Positions 41,622 to 49,010 of a stretch of 49,387 nucleotides of DNA are shown here, one piece after another. Source of the stretch: Nitrosovibrio sp. Nv4 (lineage in GTDB: Bacteria > Bdellovibrionota > UBA1018 > CAIMNF01); contig CALPVV020000006.1 of the NCBI GenBank assembly GCA_943327105.2, forward strand, positions 1 through 49,387, read 5' to 3'. The notes beneath the pieces were generated by a model. The model saw only the letters and a program-made list of their open reading frames with translations. It searched no databases and was not told the DNA's origin. A program made the position numbers and the translations under genes. Position 1 is the first letter of the stretch, and every line of letters starts with the position of its first letter.

Positions 41622-41644
41622 AAAAAGACCCCTGGGGCTTTTTT
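41621..41644 (+). terminator. intrinsic terminator after ettA
   Basis: An A-tract (41621-41626), a short GC stem GACCC / GGGC with a bulged A and a CTG loop, then TTTTTT (41639-41644). A and T tracts extend the stem and would also allow termination from the opposite strand. Confidence 0.75.
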
Positions 41645-41683
41645 GATGCTGGGTGTGTTATTTTAAAGAATTAAAGGATCATC

Positions 41684-42454
41684 ATGTTTATCAGAAAAGA
41701 ATGGATCGATAAAACCGAGTTTCACCCTCATTCCAGTGCAGAAGTGCTGAAAGAGGTGATGGTTCGCACTCAAAAAGTGCTCGATCAAAAGAAGCTTCCG
41801 GTGGTTATCTTTGACCTCGATTCCACGCTTTTTCATGTATCTCCTCGTTCTTTTGAAATTTTAAAAGAGTGGGCGAAAGCCTCATCCGTTTCAATTCTTC
41901 CTGACTTGAAGGAAGAAGACATGGGCTATTCGATTGAAGACGTATGGGTCAAAAAGGGGCTTTCGATCGAGACCGGTGAGTCATTCAAGCACCTGAAAGA
42001 TGCAAAGGACTTTTGGCGTAAACGTTTTTTTTCAAATGAGTACATTCATCATGATCTGCCCCATGCGGGCGCGGTGGAATATGTCAGACGGCTTTATGAG
42101 ATGGGCGCGAAGATTGTATACCTTACCGGTCGCGATGTGCCGTTAATGGCCTTTGGTACTGTTGATCATCTTCGAAACTGCGGATTCCCTGTTGAAGTTG
42201 AGCGCACGCGTTTAATTTTAAAACCCAAGCGTCACATTGATGATTTGGTTTTCAAGGCCGGAGTCTGCAAAGCCGCTTCAGAGTGGGGTGAAGTCGTGGC
42301 TTCATTTGAAAACGAGCCTAAAAATCTTGTGGCAATGCAAGAAGCCCTTGGCCCAAAAGCGATGCATATTTTTTTCGAGTCAGTGAGCAGTGACCATGCT
42401 GCTCCGGCGGCGAAAGAAGTATATCGCATTCACGATTTCAAGCTCGAATCATAA
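41684..42454 (+). CDS. HAD-superfamily phosphatase-like protein
   Basis: A 256-residue cytosolic HAD hydrolase. Motif I is FDLDSTLF (Asp44 nucleophile, Asp46), motif II is YLTGRD, and a lysine in LILKPKR is motif III. Motif IV is ASFENEP instead of a DxxxD, a variant seen in some HAD groups. The C1-type helical cap lies around residues 70-120. The substrate is unknown. AAAGGA stands 6 nt before the ATG, one of the few clear Shine-Dalgarno sites here. Confidence 0.82.
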   Translation: MFIRKEWIDKTEFHPHSSAEVLKEVMVRTQKVLDQKKLPVVIFDLDSTLFHVSPRSFEILKEWAKASSVSILPDLKEEDMGYSIEDVWVKKGLSIETGESFKHLKDAKDFWRKRFFSNEYIHHDLPHAGAVEYVRRLYEMGAKIVYLTGRDVPLMAFGTVDHLRNCGFPVEVERTRLILKPKRHIDDLVFKAGVCKAASEWGEVVASFENEPKNLVAMQEALGPKAMHIFFESVSSDHAAPAAKEVYRIHDFKLES

Positions 42455-42460
42455 CTTCCG

Positions 42461-42496
42461 CTGGAAATCTGACGTGAGCGAGTTACAATTTTGGTC
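42461..42496 (+). promoter_or_regulatory. promoter of GT-C membrane protein gene, leaderless
   Basis: CTGGAA (42461-42466, weak -35), 17 bp, TACAAT (42484-42489), then 7 nt to the ATG at 42497. There is no Shine-Dalgarno sequence. Confidence 0.5.
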
Positions 42497-44080
42497 ATGA
42501 GCCTAAATCGATCGCTTAGAAATTTTCTAATCATTATCGCTGTTTCCACCATTATTTTATATCTGGTCGCCGTTAATGGACCATTCATTTACGATGATGG
42601 CGGTCAAATCGTCAATCGCACCAAGCTTCATAGTTTGTACTATTTCAAGGATGTATTGTTTTGCGGATTAAGGCAGCACCGCGTTTGGCAGAATATTTCA
42701 TTTGCGATGAACTGGATGATTTCAGATGGAAAACCATGGAGCTTCAAGGTTTTCAGTCTTGGTCTTCATCTGACCAATGCTTACATTCTGTTCCAATGGC
42801 TTAAAAAATTATTTTCTGAAAAGCCATTCGTGCCTGTCCTGACAACGGCGATGTTTCTGATTCATCCGCTGCAGACTCAGTCGGTGACTTACATCATGGG
42901 TGTGATCACCTTGATTCAGAGCTTTTTTTATCTGATTTCGATCTACTGGATTCATCAATACCGATTGACCCGAATGGGGGGGCTGGTGGCGATTTTGATC
43001 GCTTCGCTTTTCGCAAAAGAAACCTGCATGCTCATACCGATCTTGTTGTTCGGTTATGATTTCGTTGTGCTTCGCAAACCGGGTGAGAAAATCGAGTGGA
43101 AAAAATGGGCCATTATCTTTGCGGTGCCACTTCTGTTCTTTCCAATTTATCATGTATTGAAAGATCCGGTGTCGATGTACAAGGGCACTTCCGGCTTCAA
43201 TCTCTATCCGTTCTTTCTCTATCTTTCCTCTCAGCTTTATTATCAGGTTTTTTATTTTGAACTGCTTTTCAATCCGACAATTCAAAGCATCATTCATGAG
43301 GCTCCGGTGATGGGGCCAACTGAATCGGTGATGGCTTTTTTCGGAGGTTTGAGTTGGTTGATTGCGATCGGATTCATGTTTCTGAAATTCAAGAAATATC
43401 CTCGCACGGCATTTTTTCTTCTTTTGTACTTTGTGAATTACATGCCGACGAACAGCGTTTTTCAGATGATCAATCCGTTTGCAGAATATCGGTTATATTT
43501 GAGTAATATCACTTTATTCCTGGGCATTTCTGTTCTGCTTGGCCTTCTCGTTGAGTGGATGAATCAAAAAAAATGGATCAAGAATCCAGAGCTGACGCTA
43601 TCATCCTTATTGATGTTGTATTTTTCGGTCTTCACCTTTTTGACACTTTGGATCTGGCGTTCTGAAGTCAGTACTTACAGTCGAGGAGTGAATCTTTATC
43701 CCAATAGTGAATTGTTGAATGTCAATCTGGGGGGTGTGTATCACGACCAAAAAGATAACGAGTCGGCATACTTTTATTATATGAGAGTGCGAGCGATTGC
43801 GGGTTGGATGTACGGCCCAGTTGGCCAGAACTGTTTTATTGTAGCGAAAGATGCATTTGCGGCGGGGCAGCTTGAGCTGGCTTGGAAAATCGTCGATGCG
43901 CTTGACCGTGATCCGGCTAAAGACCCGATGCCGAAGGCGTTTTATGATTTGAAAGAGCAAGTGAAGAAAAAGGTGATCGAAAAAGGACTTTCGTTGGATA
44001 CTGGTTTTGATCAAATGATCAAGGATGGCCAATTATTCACGTTAAAACAGCGCCCAAAAGAGGACAAAATTCGTGACTGA
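42497..44080 (+). CDS. GT-C-type membrane glycosyltransferase-like protein with C-terminal TPR-like region
   Basis: A 527-residue protein with about ten transmembrane segments over residues 8-410, then a soluble C-terminus resembling a tetratricopeptide repeat (SELLNVNLGGVYHDQKDNESAYFYYMRV). The first periplasmic loop has the acidic pair YDDGGQI, followed by RVWQNISFAMNW and IHPLQTQSVTYIMG, the pattern of TMTC and related bacterial polyprenyl-phosphate-dependent GT-C enzymes. It may transfer a sugar from a lipid carrier to a protein or glycan outside the cytoplasm. The next gene starts inside its end (8-bp overlap). Confidence 0.78.
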   Translation: MSLNRSLRNFLIIIAVSTIILYLVAVNGPFIYDDGGQIVNRTKLHSLYYFKDVLFCGLRQHRVWQNISFAMNWMISDGKPWSFKVFSLGLHLTNAYILFQWLKKLFSEKPFVPVLTTAMFLIHPLQTQSVTYIMGVITLIQSFFYLISIYWIHQYRLTRMGGLVAILIASLFAKETCMLIPILLFGYDFVVLRKPGEKIEWKKWAIIFAVPLLFFPIYHVLKDPVSMYKGTSGFNLYPFFLYLSSQLYYQVFYFELLFNPTIQSIIHEAPVMGPTESVMAFFGGLSWLIAIGFMFLKFKKYPRTAFFLLLYFVNYMPTNSVFQMINPFAEYRLYLSNITLFLGISVLLGLLVEWMNQKKWIKNPELTLSSLLMLYFSVFTFLTLWIWRSEVSTYSRGVNLYPNSELLNVNLGGVYHDQKDNESAYFYYMRVRAIAGWMYGPVGQNCFIVAKDAFAAGQLELAWKIVDALDRDPAKDPMPKAFYDLKEQVKKKVIEKGLSLDTGFDQMIKDGQLFTLKQRPKEDKIRD

Positions 44081-44807
44081 TCTCGATCACCCTGAGCGCA
44101 TCATCGAAATTCGGCAAACGATTGAACGTAAAAAGCCGCTCAAACGAATTTATCTCGAAACTTATGAGCGTTATCGCGATTGTCTGAGTCGATGCCCGAG
44201 TGATGGGTTGATTCTTGAGCTCGGTTCTGGTGGTGGGTTTTTAAAAGAAGTGATTCCTGATGCCATCACCAGTGATGTGTTGGCTTACGATGGCGTTGAT
44301 CAAATTGTGGATGCAACACGGATGCCTTTTGCCGATCAAAGTCTACGCGCAATTTTCATGTCGAATGTGTTTCACCATATTCCCGATGTCGATGCATTTT
44401 TTAAAGAGGCCATGAGATGTCTCAAGCCGGGCGGGCGCATTCTGATCATGGATCAATACTGTGGATGGTTCAGTTCATTCATCTATCGGTATGTTCATCA
44501 TGAAGGGTTTGACCCTAAGGTGAAAGACTGGAAGTTTGAAAGCACTGGCCCGCTCAGTGGCGCGAATGGCGCATTGGCCTGCATTGTTTTTCAAAGAGAT
44601 CTTGCTAAGTTTCAGTTGAATTATGCATTGAAGATGGTTCGATTTGAGCCGCATTCACCATTTCGGTATTGGTGGGTGGGTGGGTTGAAAAGCTGGTCGT
44701 TATTACCGGCGTGGCTTGACCCATTAGCTAGTTTTTTAGACCGATTGTTGGTGAAGTGCTCACGTGAATTCGCCAGTTTTGTCGATATTGAACTTGTTAA
44801 ATCGTGA
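44073..44807 (+). CDS. class I SAM-dependent methyltransferase
   Basis: A 244-residue methyltransferase: motif I ILELGSGGGFLKEV, an acidic post-I segment, VDATRMPFADQS and the Methyltransf_11 motif FHHIPDVDAFFKEAMRCLKPGGRILIMD. The C-terminal 110 residues are less typical and contain hydrophobic Trp-rich segments (RYWWVGGLKSWSLLPAWL), perhaps for membrane association. The start is GTG at 44073, overlapping the GT-C gene by 8 bp. With its neighbours it probably modifies a glycolipid or polyprenyl-linked sugar. Its stop abuts that of the convergent GT2 gene. Confidence 0.85.
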   Translation: MTDLDHPERIIEIRQTIERKKPLKRIYLETYERYRDCLSRCPSDGLILELGSGGGFLKEVIPDAITSDVLAYDGVDQIVDATRMPFADQSLRAIFMSNVFHHIPDVDAFFKEAMRCLKPGGRILIMDQYCGWFSSFIYRYVHHEGFDPKVKDWKFESTGPLSGANGALACIVFQRDLAKFQLNYALKMVRFEPHSPFRYWWVGGLKSWSLLPAWLDPLASFLDRLLVKCSREFASFVDIELVKS

Positions 44808-46055
44808 CTAGATGAATTTGATTCTTCGTGCGGCGAATACAGTCATGCGCAACAAGATCATCCCGTGACGCCAACGTTGAATGTTGGTTTCGCCATAGGT
44901 GCGGTTTTTGTAGCGAATCGGTAATTCGACAATTTTGAGTCCGAGGCGAGCGGCACCAAACAACAAATCAAAATCTCCGAAGGGGTCGAATTCGCCGAAA
45001 TATGAGCGGTTCGCCGCCAAGCGTTCGTATTGTTTGCGGTACATGACTTTTGTTCCGCAAAGGGTATCTTTGAAGTTCTGACCCAGTAGAAAAGAAAATG
45101 CGAGAGCAAAGAATTTGTTTCCGACCATGTTGAAGAAGCGCATGGCTTCGCTCTCTTGCGGATAAACAAGGCGGCTGCCATTGATGAATTCGCCCTTGCC
45201 ACGAACGATTGCTTGATAGAATTTCGGAAGTTCTTCCGGCGGAACGGTCAGATCGGCATCGAGAATCATCAAGATGTCATTTTTGGCCATGGCAAAACCT
45301 TTACGGACAGCATCGCCTTTTCCTTTGCCTTCCTGACGAGCAATCAAACAATCGATTTTACCGTCATATTTGGCCTTCATCTTGTGCATTTCGTCCCAAG
45401 TGTGGTCGCTTGAGCCGCCTTCGATCAAAATCAATTCAGTGTGACTGCCCATTTGAGGCAATCGTTGAAAGAGAGCTTCCATGTTACCGGCTTCATTACG
45501 GGCGGCTACGATCACTGATACCGAGGGCATGTCGGCTTTGTTAATCGTGTTGTTTCCGTGATGCATGGGTTTTGCGATGGCGATGTTCACTAAGCTCATC
45601 GATTGAAAGAATGGCAGTGGGGCAAGCCAACGATTGATGAAATTGCTGATGAACGGAATCGGTAAGGGAATTAAGATATGCTGACTTCTGCTTAAGAGCT
45701 CAAAATCGGCCAGGTTGAGAAAGTTTTGAATGTCTGAGGGTGCCACCCAGTTTTCTTCACCTTGGTCTTCGCGAATTCCAAGCCAGTTGGCGAAACCGAT
45801 CAGGGGTTTCCAGAGACTGCTGTAATAAGCAATGATCACCCGCGTTTCCGGCGCGCAATGAGAACGGGTTTTTTCGAAGAGTTCTTGCAGGTCGCTAGCC
45901 GAGTGCACGATTCCATTCAATACGATGTAATCGGGTGAATTGGCCGTTTTTGCTGGAAACTCAGCATGATCACGGTCAATCCGGATGATGTTTGAGCCCG
46001 GAAGCAGGTAAAACGAAAAGTATTGTTCAAGCAGTTGCTGTAGATAACGCTTCAT
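44808..46055 (-). CDS. GT2 glycosyltransferase (dolichol-P-mannose synthase-like) fused to a vestigial methyltransferase domain
   Basis: A 415-residue protein. Residues about 176-400 form a family 2 glycosyltransferase: VSVIVAARNEAGNM, EGGSSDHTWDEM, GKGDAVRKGF, LDADLTVPPEE (DxD) and LCGTKVMYR, typical of polyprenyl-phosphate sugar synthases. Residues 1-175 resemble the second half of a class I methyltransferase (YIVLNGIVHSASDLQELFEKTR, PETRVIIAYYSSLWKPL), but motif I is reduced to NIIRIDRDH and the glycine-rich loop is missing. Homologues with both domains intact are known. It could feed the lipid-linked sugar to the neighbouring GT-C protein. Confidence 0.85.
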   Translation of the reverse strand: MKRYLQQLLEQYFSFYLLPGSNIIRIDRDHAEFPAKTANSPDYIVLNGIVHSASDLQELFEKTRSHCAPETRVIIAYYSSLWKPLIGFANWLGIREDQGEENWVAPSDIQNFLNLADFELLSRSQHILIPLPIPFISNFINRWLAPLPFFQSMSLVNIAIAKPMHHGNNTINKADMPSVSVIVAARNEAGNMEALFQRLPQMGSHTELILIEGGSSDHTWDEMHKMKAKYDGKIDCLIARQEGKGKGDAVRKGFAMAKNDILMILDADLTVPPEELPKFYQAIVRGKGEFINGSRLVYPQESEAMRFFNMVGNKFFALAFSFLLGQNFKDTLCGTKVMYRKQYERLAANRSYFGEFDPFGDFDLLFGAARLGLKIVELPIRYKNRTYGETNIQRWRHGMILLRMTVFAARRIKFI

Positions 46056-46096
46056 TTTCTAGTTGATAGCGTAATCCAGAACTCTGAGTCGGACAA
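46056..46096 (-). promoter_or_regulatory. promoter of the GT2 gene
   Basis: Minus strand: TTGTCC (46096-46091), 17 bp, TACGCT (46073-46068), 12 nt to the ATG at 46055. TATCAA (46068-46063), 7 nt before the ATG, is an alternative -10. Confidence 0.45.
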
Positions 46097-46097
46097 A

Positions 46098-46979
46098 CTA
46101 ATTATAATATTGATAACACTGCTGAACCACGAGCGCTGAGGTGATGTTGTGTGCGGTGAAAACCTTGCCTTCGTGTCTGAAGCCCGGTTTTTTTCCATCT
46201 TCAAAATAGTAGTCGTTCACAAAACCACGAGCGATGTGTTGGCCTGCAGTGAAGGCTTCTGCTCTGGCATCGGTGAAAGAGTGGTGTTCACGTGTTGCAA
46301 ATTCCTTGGTTTGCAAAGTGTAGAAGTAAGACTCGAAGCCGTGATTTTTTTCTTGGGCATGGTAGCGGCCAAGCCAGTGAAGGAACCCGGCTGTACAATC
46401 GGCGTGAAGGTCGCTTCTGGAATGATTGATCATGTTCAGTTCAAAATACAACTGATGTTGACGTTGAAGCAGGTGTGCAAAGTCATGCAAATAAACCATT
46501 TCACGTGTGCTGGCTGGAACTTCTTTCAGGTGAAGTTCTTTTTTGTGTTTGCGGGTCAGGTTTTGAAGAAAACTCTCACCGATGAGTAAGGTGTTGTTTC
46601 CGTATGCGGTGTTGCCAACGCCGATCGAGCCCACATCATCGTAAAGCGCATGACAGAATGTTTTGCCACTCAAGACAGTGTCGCCATTCTTTTCAAAGAA
46701 TGAAACCCACTTACGCAAGAAGGCTTCTGTTTGTTGGTATTCTTTTTCAACCGTTTTTTTACCCAGTCTGTTTTTCTCTAATGGAGAAACAAGGTGCAAC
46801 GAAGTTTTGAAGTCGGTTTCATCGTAAAATTCGCCCATTTGTAATGCTTTGGTGTGTGCATAGTATTCGTAAGTTCCGCATTGAGCGGCGTGGTCATAGG
46901 CGCGTAGAACTTCGGCAGCGTCAGAGTTGATGGCAAGAAGTGTGATGATGGCAGTGAGGGTGACAATTGAAATTCTCAT
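46098..46979 (-). CDS. secreted YpfJ/Zn_peptidase-like protein with HDxxH in place of HExxH
   Basis: A 293-residue protein with a signal peptide (about 1-21, NSDAA). The architecture matches neutral zinc metallopeptidases of the YpfJ group: VYLHDFAHLLQRQH (His165, Asp166, His169), SDLHADCTAGFLHWLGR (position of the third ligand) and SFTDARAEAFTAGQHIARG, with a terminal CYQYY. The catalytic Glu of HExxH is Asp, and the usual ELQADC third-ligand Glu is also Asp. It may be a weak or inactive protease. The ATG at 46979 is preferred to a TTG at 46988; GGGG lies 3 nt before it. Confidence 0.75.
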   Translation of the reverse strand: MRISIVTLTAIITLLAINSDAAEVLRAYDHAAQCGTYEYYAHTKALQMGEFYDETDFKTSLHLVSPLEKNRLGKKTVEKEYQQTEAFLRKWVSFFEKNGDTVLSGKTFCHALYDDVGSIGVGNTAYGNNTLLIGESFLQNLTRKHKKELHLKEVPASTREMVYLHDFAHLLQRQHQLYFELNMINHSRSDLHADCTAGFLHWLGRYHAQEKNHGFESYFYTLQTKEFATREHHSFTDARAEAFTAGQHIARGFVNDYYFEDGKKPGFRHEGKVFTAHNITSALVVQQCYQYYN

Positions 46980-47075
46980 TTGCCCCAAAGCTGAATGAAA
47001 GGGCAGGTGATGGCAAGTGATTTTGAAGGCAGAGCATCAAGTTAAACGGTATAGATTTAAAAAATAAACTCATTC

Positions 47076-47091
47076 TGTCAATAATCTGACA
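47076..47091. repeat. inverted repeat upstream of the radical SAM gene
   Basis: TGTCA (47076-47080) and TGACA (47087-47091) flank ATAATC, in the 148-bp gap between two divergent genes. It is a small candidate operator 37 bp before the GTG start. The rest of this AT-rich gap holds no other recognised feature. Confidence 0.35.
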
Positions 47092-47127
47092 ACTCATGAA
47101 ATGGGCTGAAGCGTCCGATGAGATTTC

Positions 47128-49002
47128 GTGAAAATACTTTCAGTCATTCCGCCTTTGGTGCAGATCAACACGCCTTATCCGGCCACGACATTCATCACTG
47201 GATTCTTGCGTTCGCGCGGAATGAATGCTTTTCAAGCTGATGTCGGTCTTGATCTCGTTCTGGAGTTGTTTTCAGCTCGTGGGCTTGCTGCTATTCGCTC
47301 TGAAATCGTGAGCGCAAAGAGTGTCACTGCCGAGTTTTTTCTGGAAGCTTTTGTAGAATATGAAAAGACGATCGATATTGTGATTCGTTTTTTACAGGGT
47401 AAGGACCCATCTATTGCTCACCGGATTGCCCATCGAACCTTGCTGCCTGAAGGGCCGCGCTTTCAAGCCCTGGCACAAGATGATTTGAATTGGGCTTTTG
47501 GTCAGATGGGTGTTCAAGATCAGGCTAAGCACTTGGCAAGTTTGTATATTGATGACCTTGCCGACTTACTGGCTTCAGAGATTGATTCGGAATTCACGTT
47601 GTCTCGTTACGGGGAAAAGCTTGCAGCCAGTCAGCCGAGTTTTGATCCGTTGATGCAAAAACTGGAATCAGATGAAAAGATGCCAACACTGATTGATCGA
47701 ATGCTCGAGCAAGTGGCACTAAAGCGGTTCAATGCCGTTGACCCAGATATATTGATCATTACCGTGCCGTTTCCGGGTTGTGTGCTTGGCGCTTTGAAGA
47801 TTGCTCGTCTTGCAAGAAAATGGAAGCCATCCATCAAAATTGCTTTAGGTGGCGGTTATGTGAATACCGAGCTCAGATCATTAAAAGATGCCAGAATATT
47901 CAATTATGTCGATGCCATCACACTTGATGATGGTGAGCGGCCTCTTGAATGTTTGCTCGACTATTGGCAGGGTAAGCGTGATCGCTCCCGATTGATGAGA
48001 GCGTTCCTGCGTTCTGATAAAATTTCAACCGCCGTCGAATATTGCAACGATGTGAGTGAGCACGACATTCCACAAAGTCAGACCGGGTATCCGACTGTTG
48101 ATGGACTTGAGGTTGGTAACTATATTTCAATGGTAGAGATGCTGAATCCGATGCATCGATTCTGGTCTGACCTATACTGGAACAAGCTGATGCTGGCTCA
48201 TGGTTGTTATTGGCATCAATGCAGTTTTTGCGATGTGAATCTTGATTATATCAAGCGCTATGAAATTTCACCGGTACAGCTCACTGTTGATCGAATGAAG
48301 CGCTTGTCACAAGAAAGTGGCTCAAGCGGCTTTCATTTTGTCGATGAAGCTGCGCCACCGGCAATTTTGAAAGACCTTTCCAAAAAATTGATCGAGCAAA
48401 AGTTGGCTTTCAGTTGGTGGGGAAATGTTCGTTTCGAAAAAAGTTTCACCTCGGAAGTTACTGAGTTGATGAGCGATGCCGGATGTGTTGCCGTTTCGGG
48501 CGGGCTTGAGGTTGCATCTGATCGATTACTGGTGAAAATGAAGAAAGGAGTGACCGTGGAGCAGGTTGCGCGGGTTGCGAAGAATTTTCGAAACTCCAAG
48601 ATCATGGTTCACGCTTACTTGATGTATGGCTTTCCAACGCAAACGGTTCAAGAAACCATCGACAGCCTTGAGCGGGTGCGCCAGATGTTCAAAGAGGGAT
48701 GTTTGACTTCTGCTTTTTGGCATCGGTTTTCGGCTACCGCTCATTCACCCATCGGTCATGCGCCGGAAGAGTTCGGCATTGAGATTGATCGAGGAGAAAC
48801 CGCTTTTTCAGAGAACGATCTTGAATTCACCGACCCCACAGGTGTTGATCATGGACAATTGGGCTTCGGACTTCGCAAAGCCGTTTATAACTTCATGCTT
48901 GGAATCGGGTTGGATGCCGATGTGCGTGAGTGGTTTGACTTTTCGGTGCCGAAGGCAAAGGTCGATAAAAATTTTATTCGTCAGGCGTTGAAGAAGGGCT
49001 AG
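47128..49002 (+). CDS. B12-binding-type radical SAM protein
   Basis: A 624-residue protein starting with GTG. Residues about 1-200 begin with the family pattern IPPLVQINTPYPATTFITGFLRSRG. Residues about 205-300 form a Rossmann-like B12-binding domain (DILIITVPFPG, IALGGGYVNTEL) without the DxHxxG cobalamin-ligand motif. The radical SAM core has a cluster motif GCYWHQCSFCD with Cys360, Cys365 and Cys368, i.e. CX4CX2C instead of CX3CX2C, then VDEAAPP and GGLEVAS segments. The substrate is unknown; relatives methylate or rearrange unactivated carbons. A lipoprotein gene follows after 8 bp. Confidence 0.88.
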   Translation: MKILSVIPPLVQINTPYPATTFITGFLRSRGMNAFQADVGLDLVLELFSARGLAAIRSEIVSAKSVTAEFFLEAFVEYEKTIDIVIRFLQGKDPSIAHRIAHRTLLPEGPRFQALAQDDLNWAFGQMGVQDQAKHLASLYIDDLADLLASEIDSEFTLSRYGEKLAASQPSFDPLMQKLESDEKMPTLIDRMLEQVALKRFNAVDPDILIITVPFPGCVLGALKIARLARKWKPSIKIALGGGYVNTELRSLKDARIFNYVDAITLDDGERPLECLLDYWQGKRDRSRLMRAFLRSDKISTAVEYCNDVSEHDIPQSQTGYPTVDGLEVGNYISMVEMLNPMHRFWSDLYWNKLMLAHGCYWHQCSFCDVNLDYIKRYEISPVQLTVDRMKRLSQESGSSGFHFVDEAAPPAILKDLSKKLIEQKLAFSWWGNVRFEKSFTSEVTELMSDAGCVAVSGGLEVASDRLLVKMKKGVTVEQVARVAKNFRNSKIMVHAYLMYGFPTQTVQETIDSLERVRQMFKEGCLTSAFWHRFSATAHSPIGHAPEEFGIEIDRGETAFSENDLEFTDPTGVDHGQLGFGLRKAVYNFMLGIGLDADVREWFDFSVPKAKVDKNFIRQALKKG

Positions 49003-49010
49003 GATGAATC

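Noticed and set aside
42809-43297. 162-aa open frame on the minus strand
   Set aside because: Antisense to membrane segments of the GT-C gene; charged translation is the expected mirror of hydrophobic codons.
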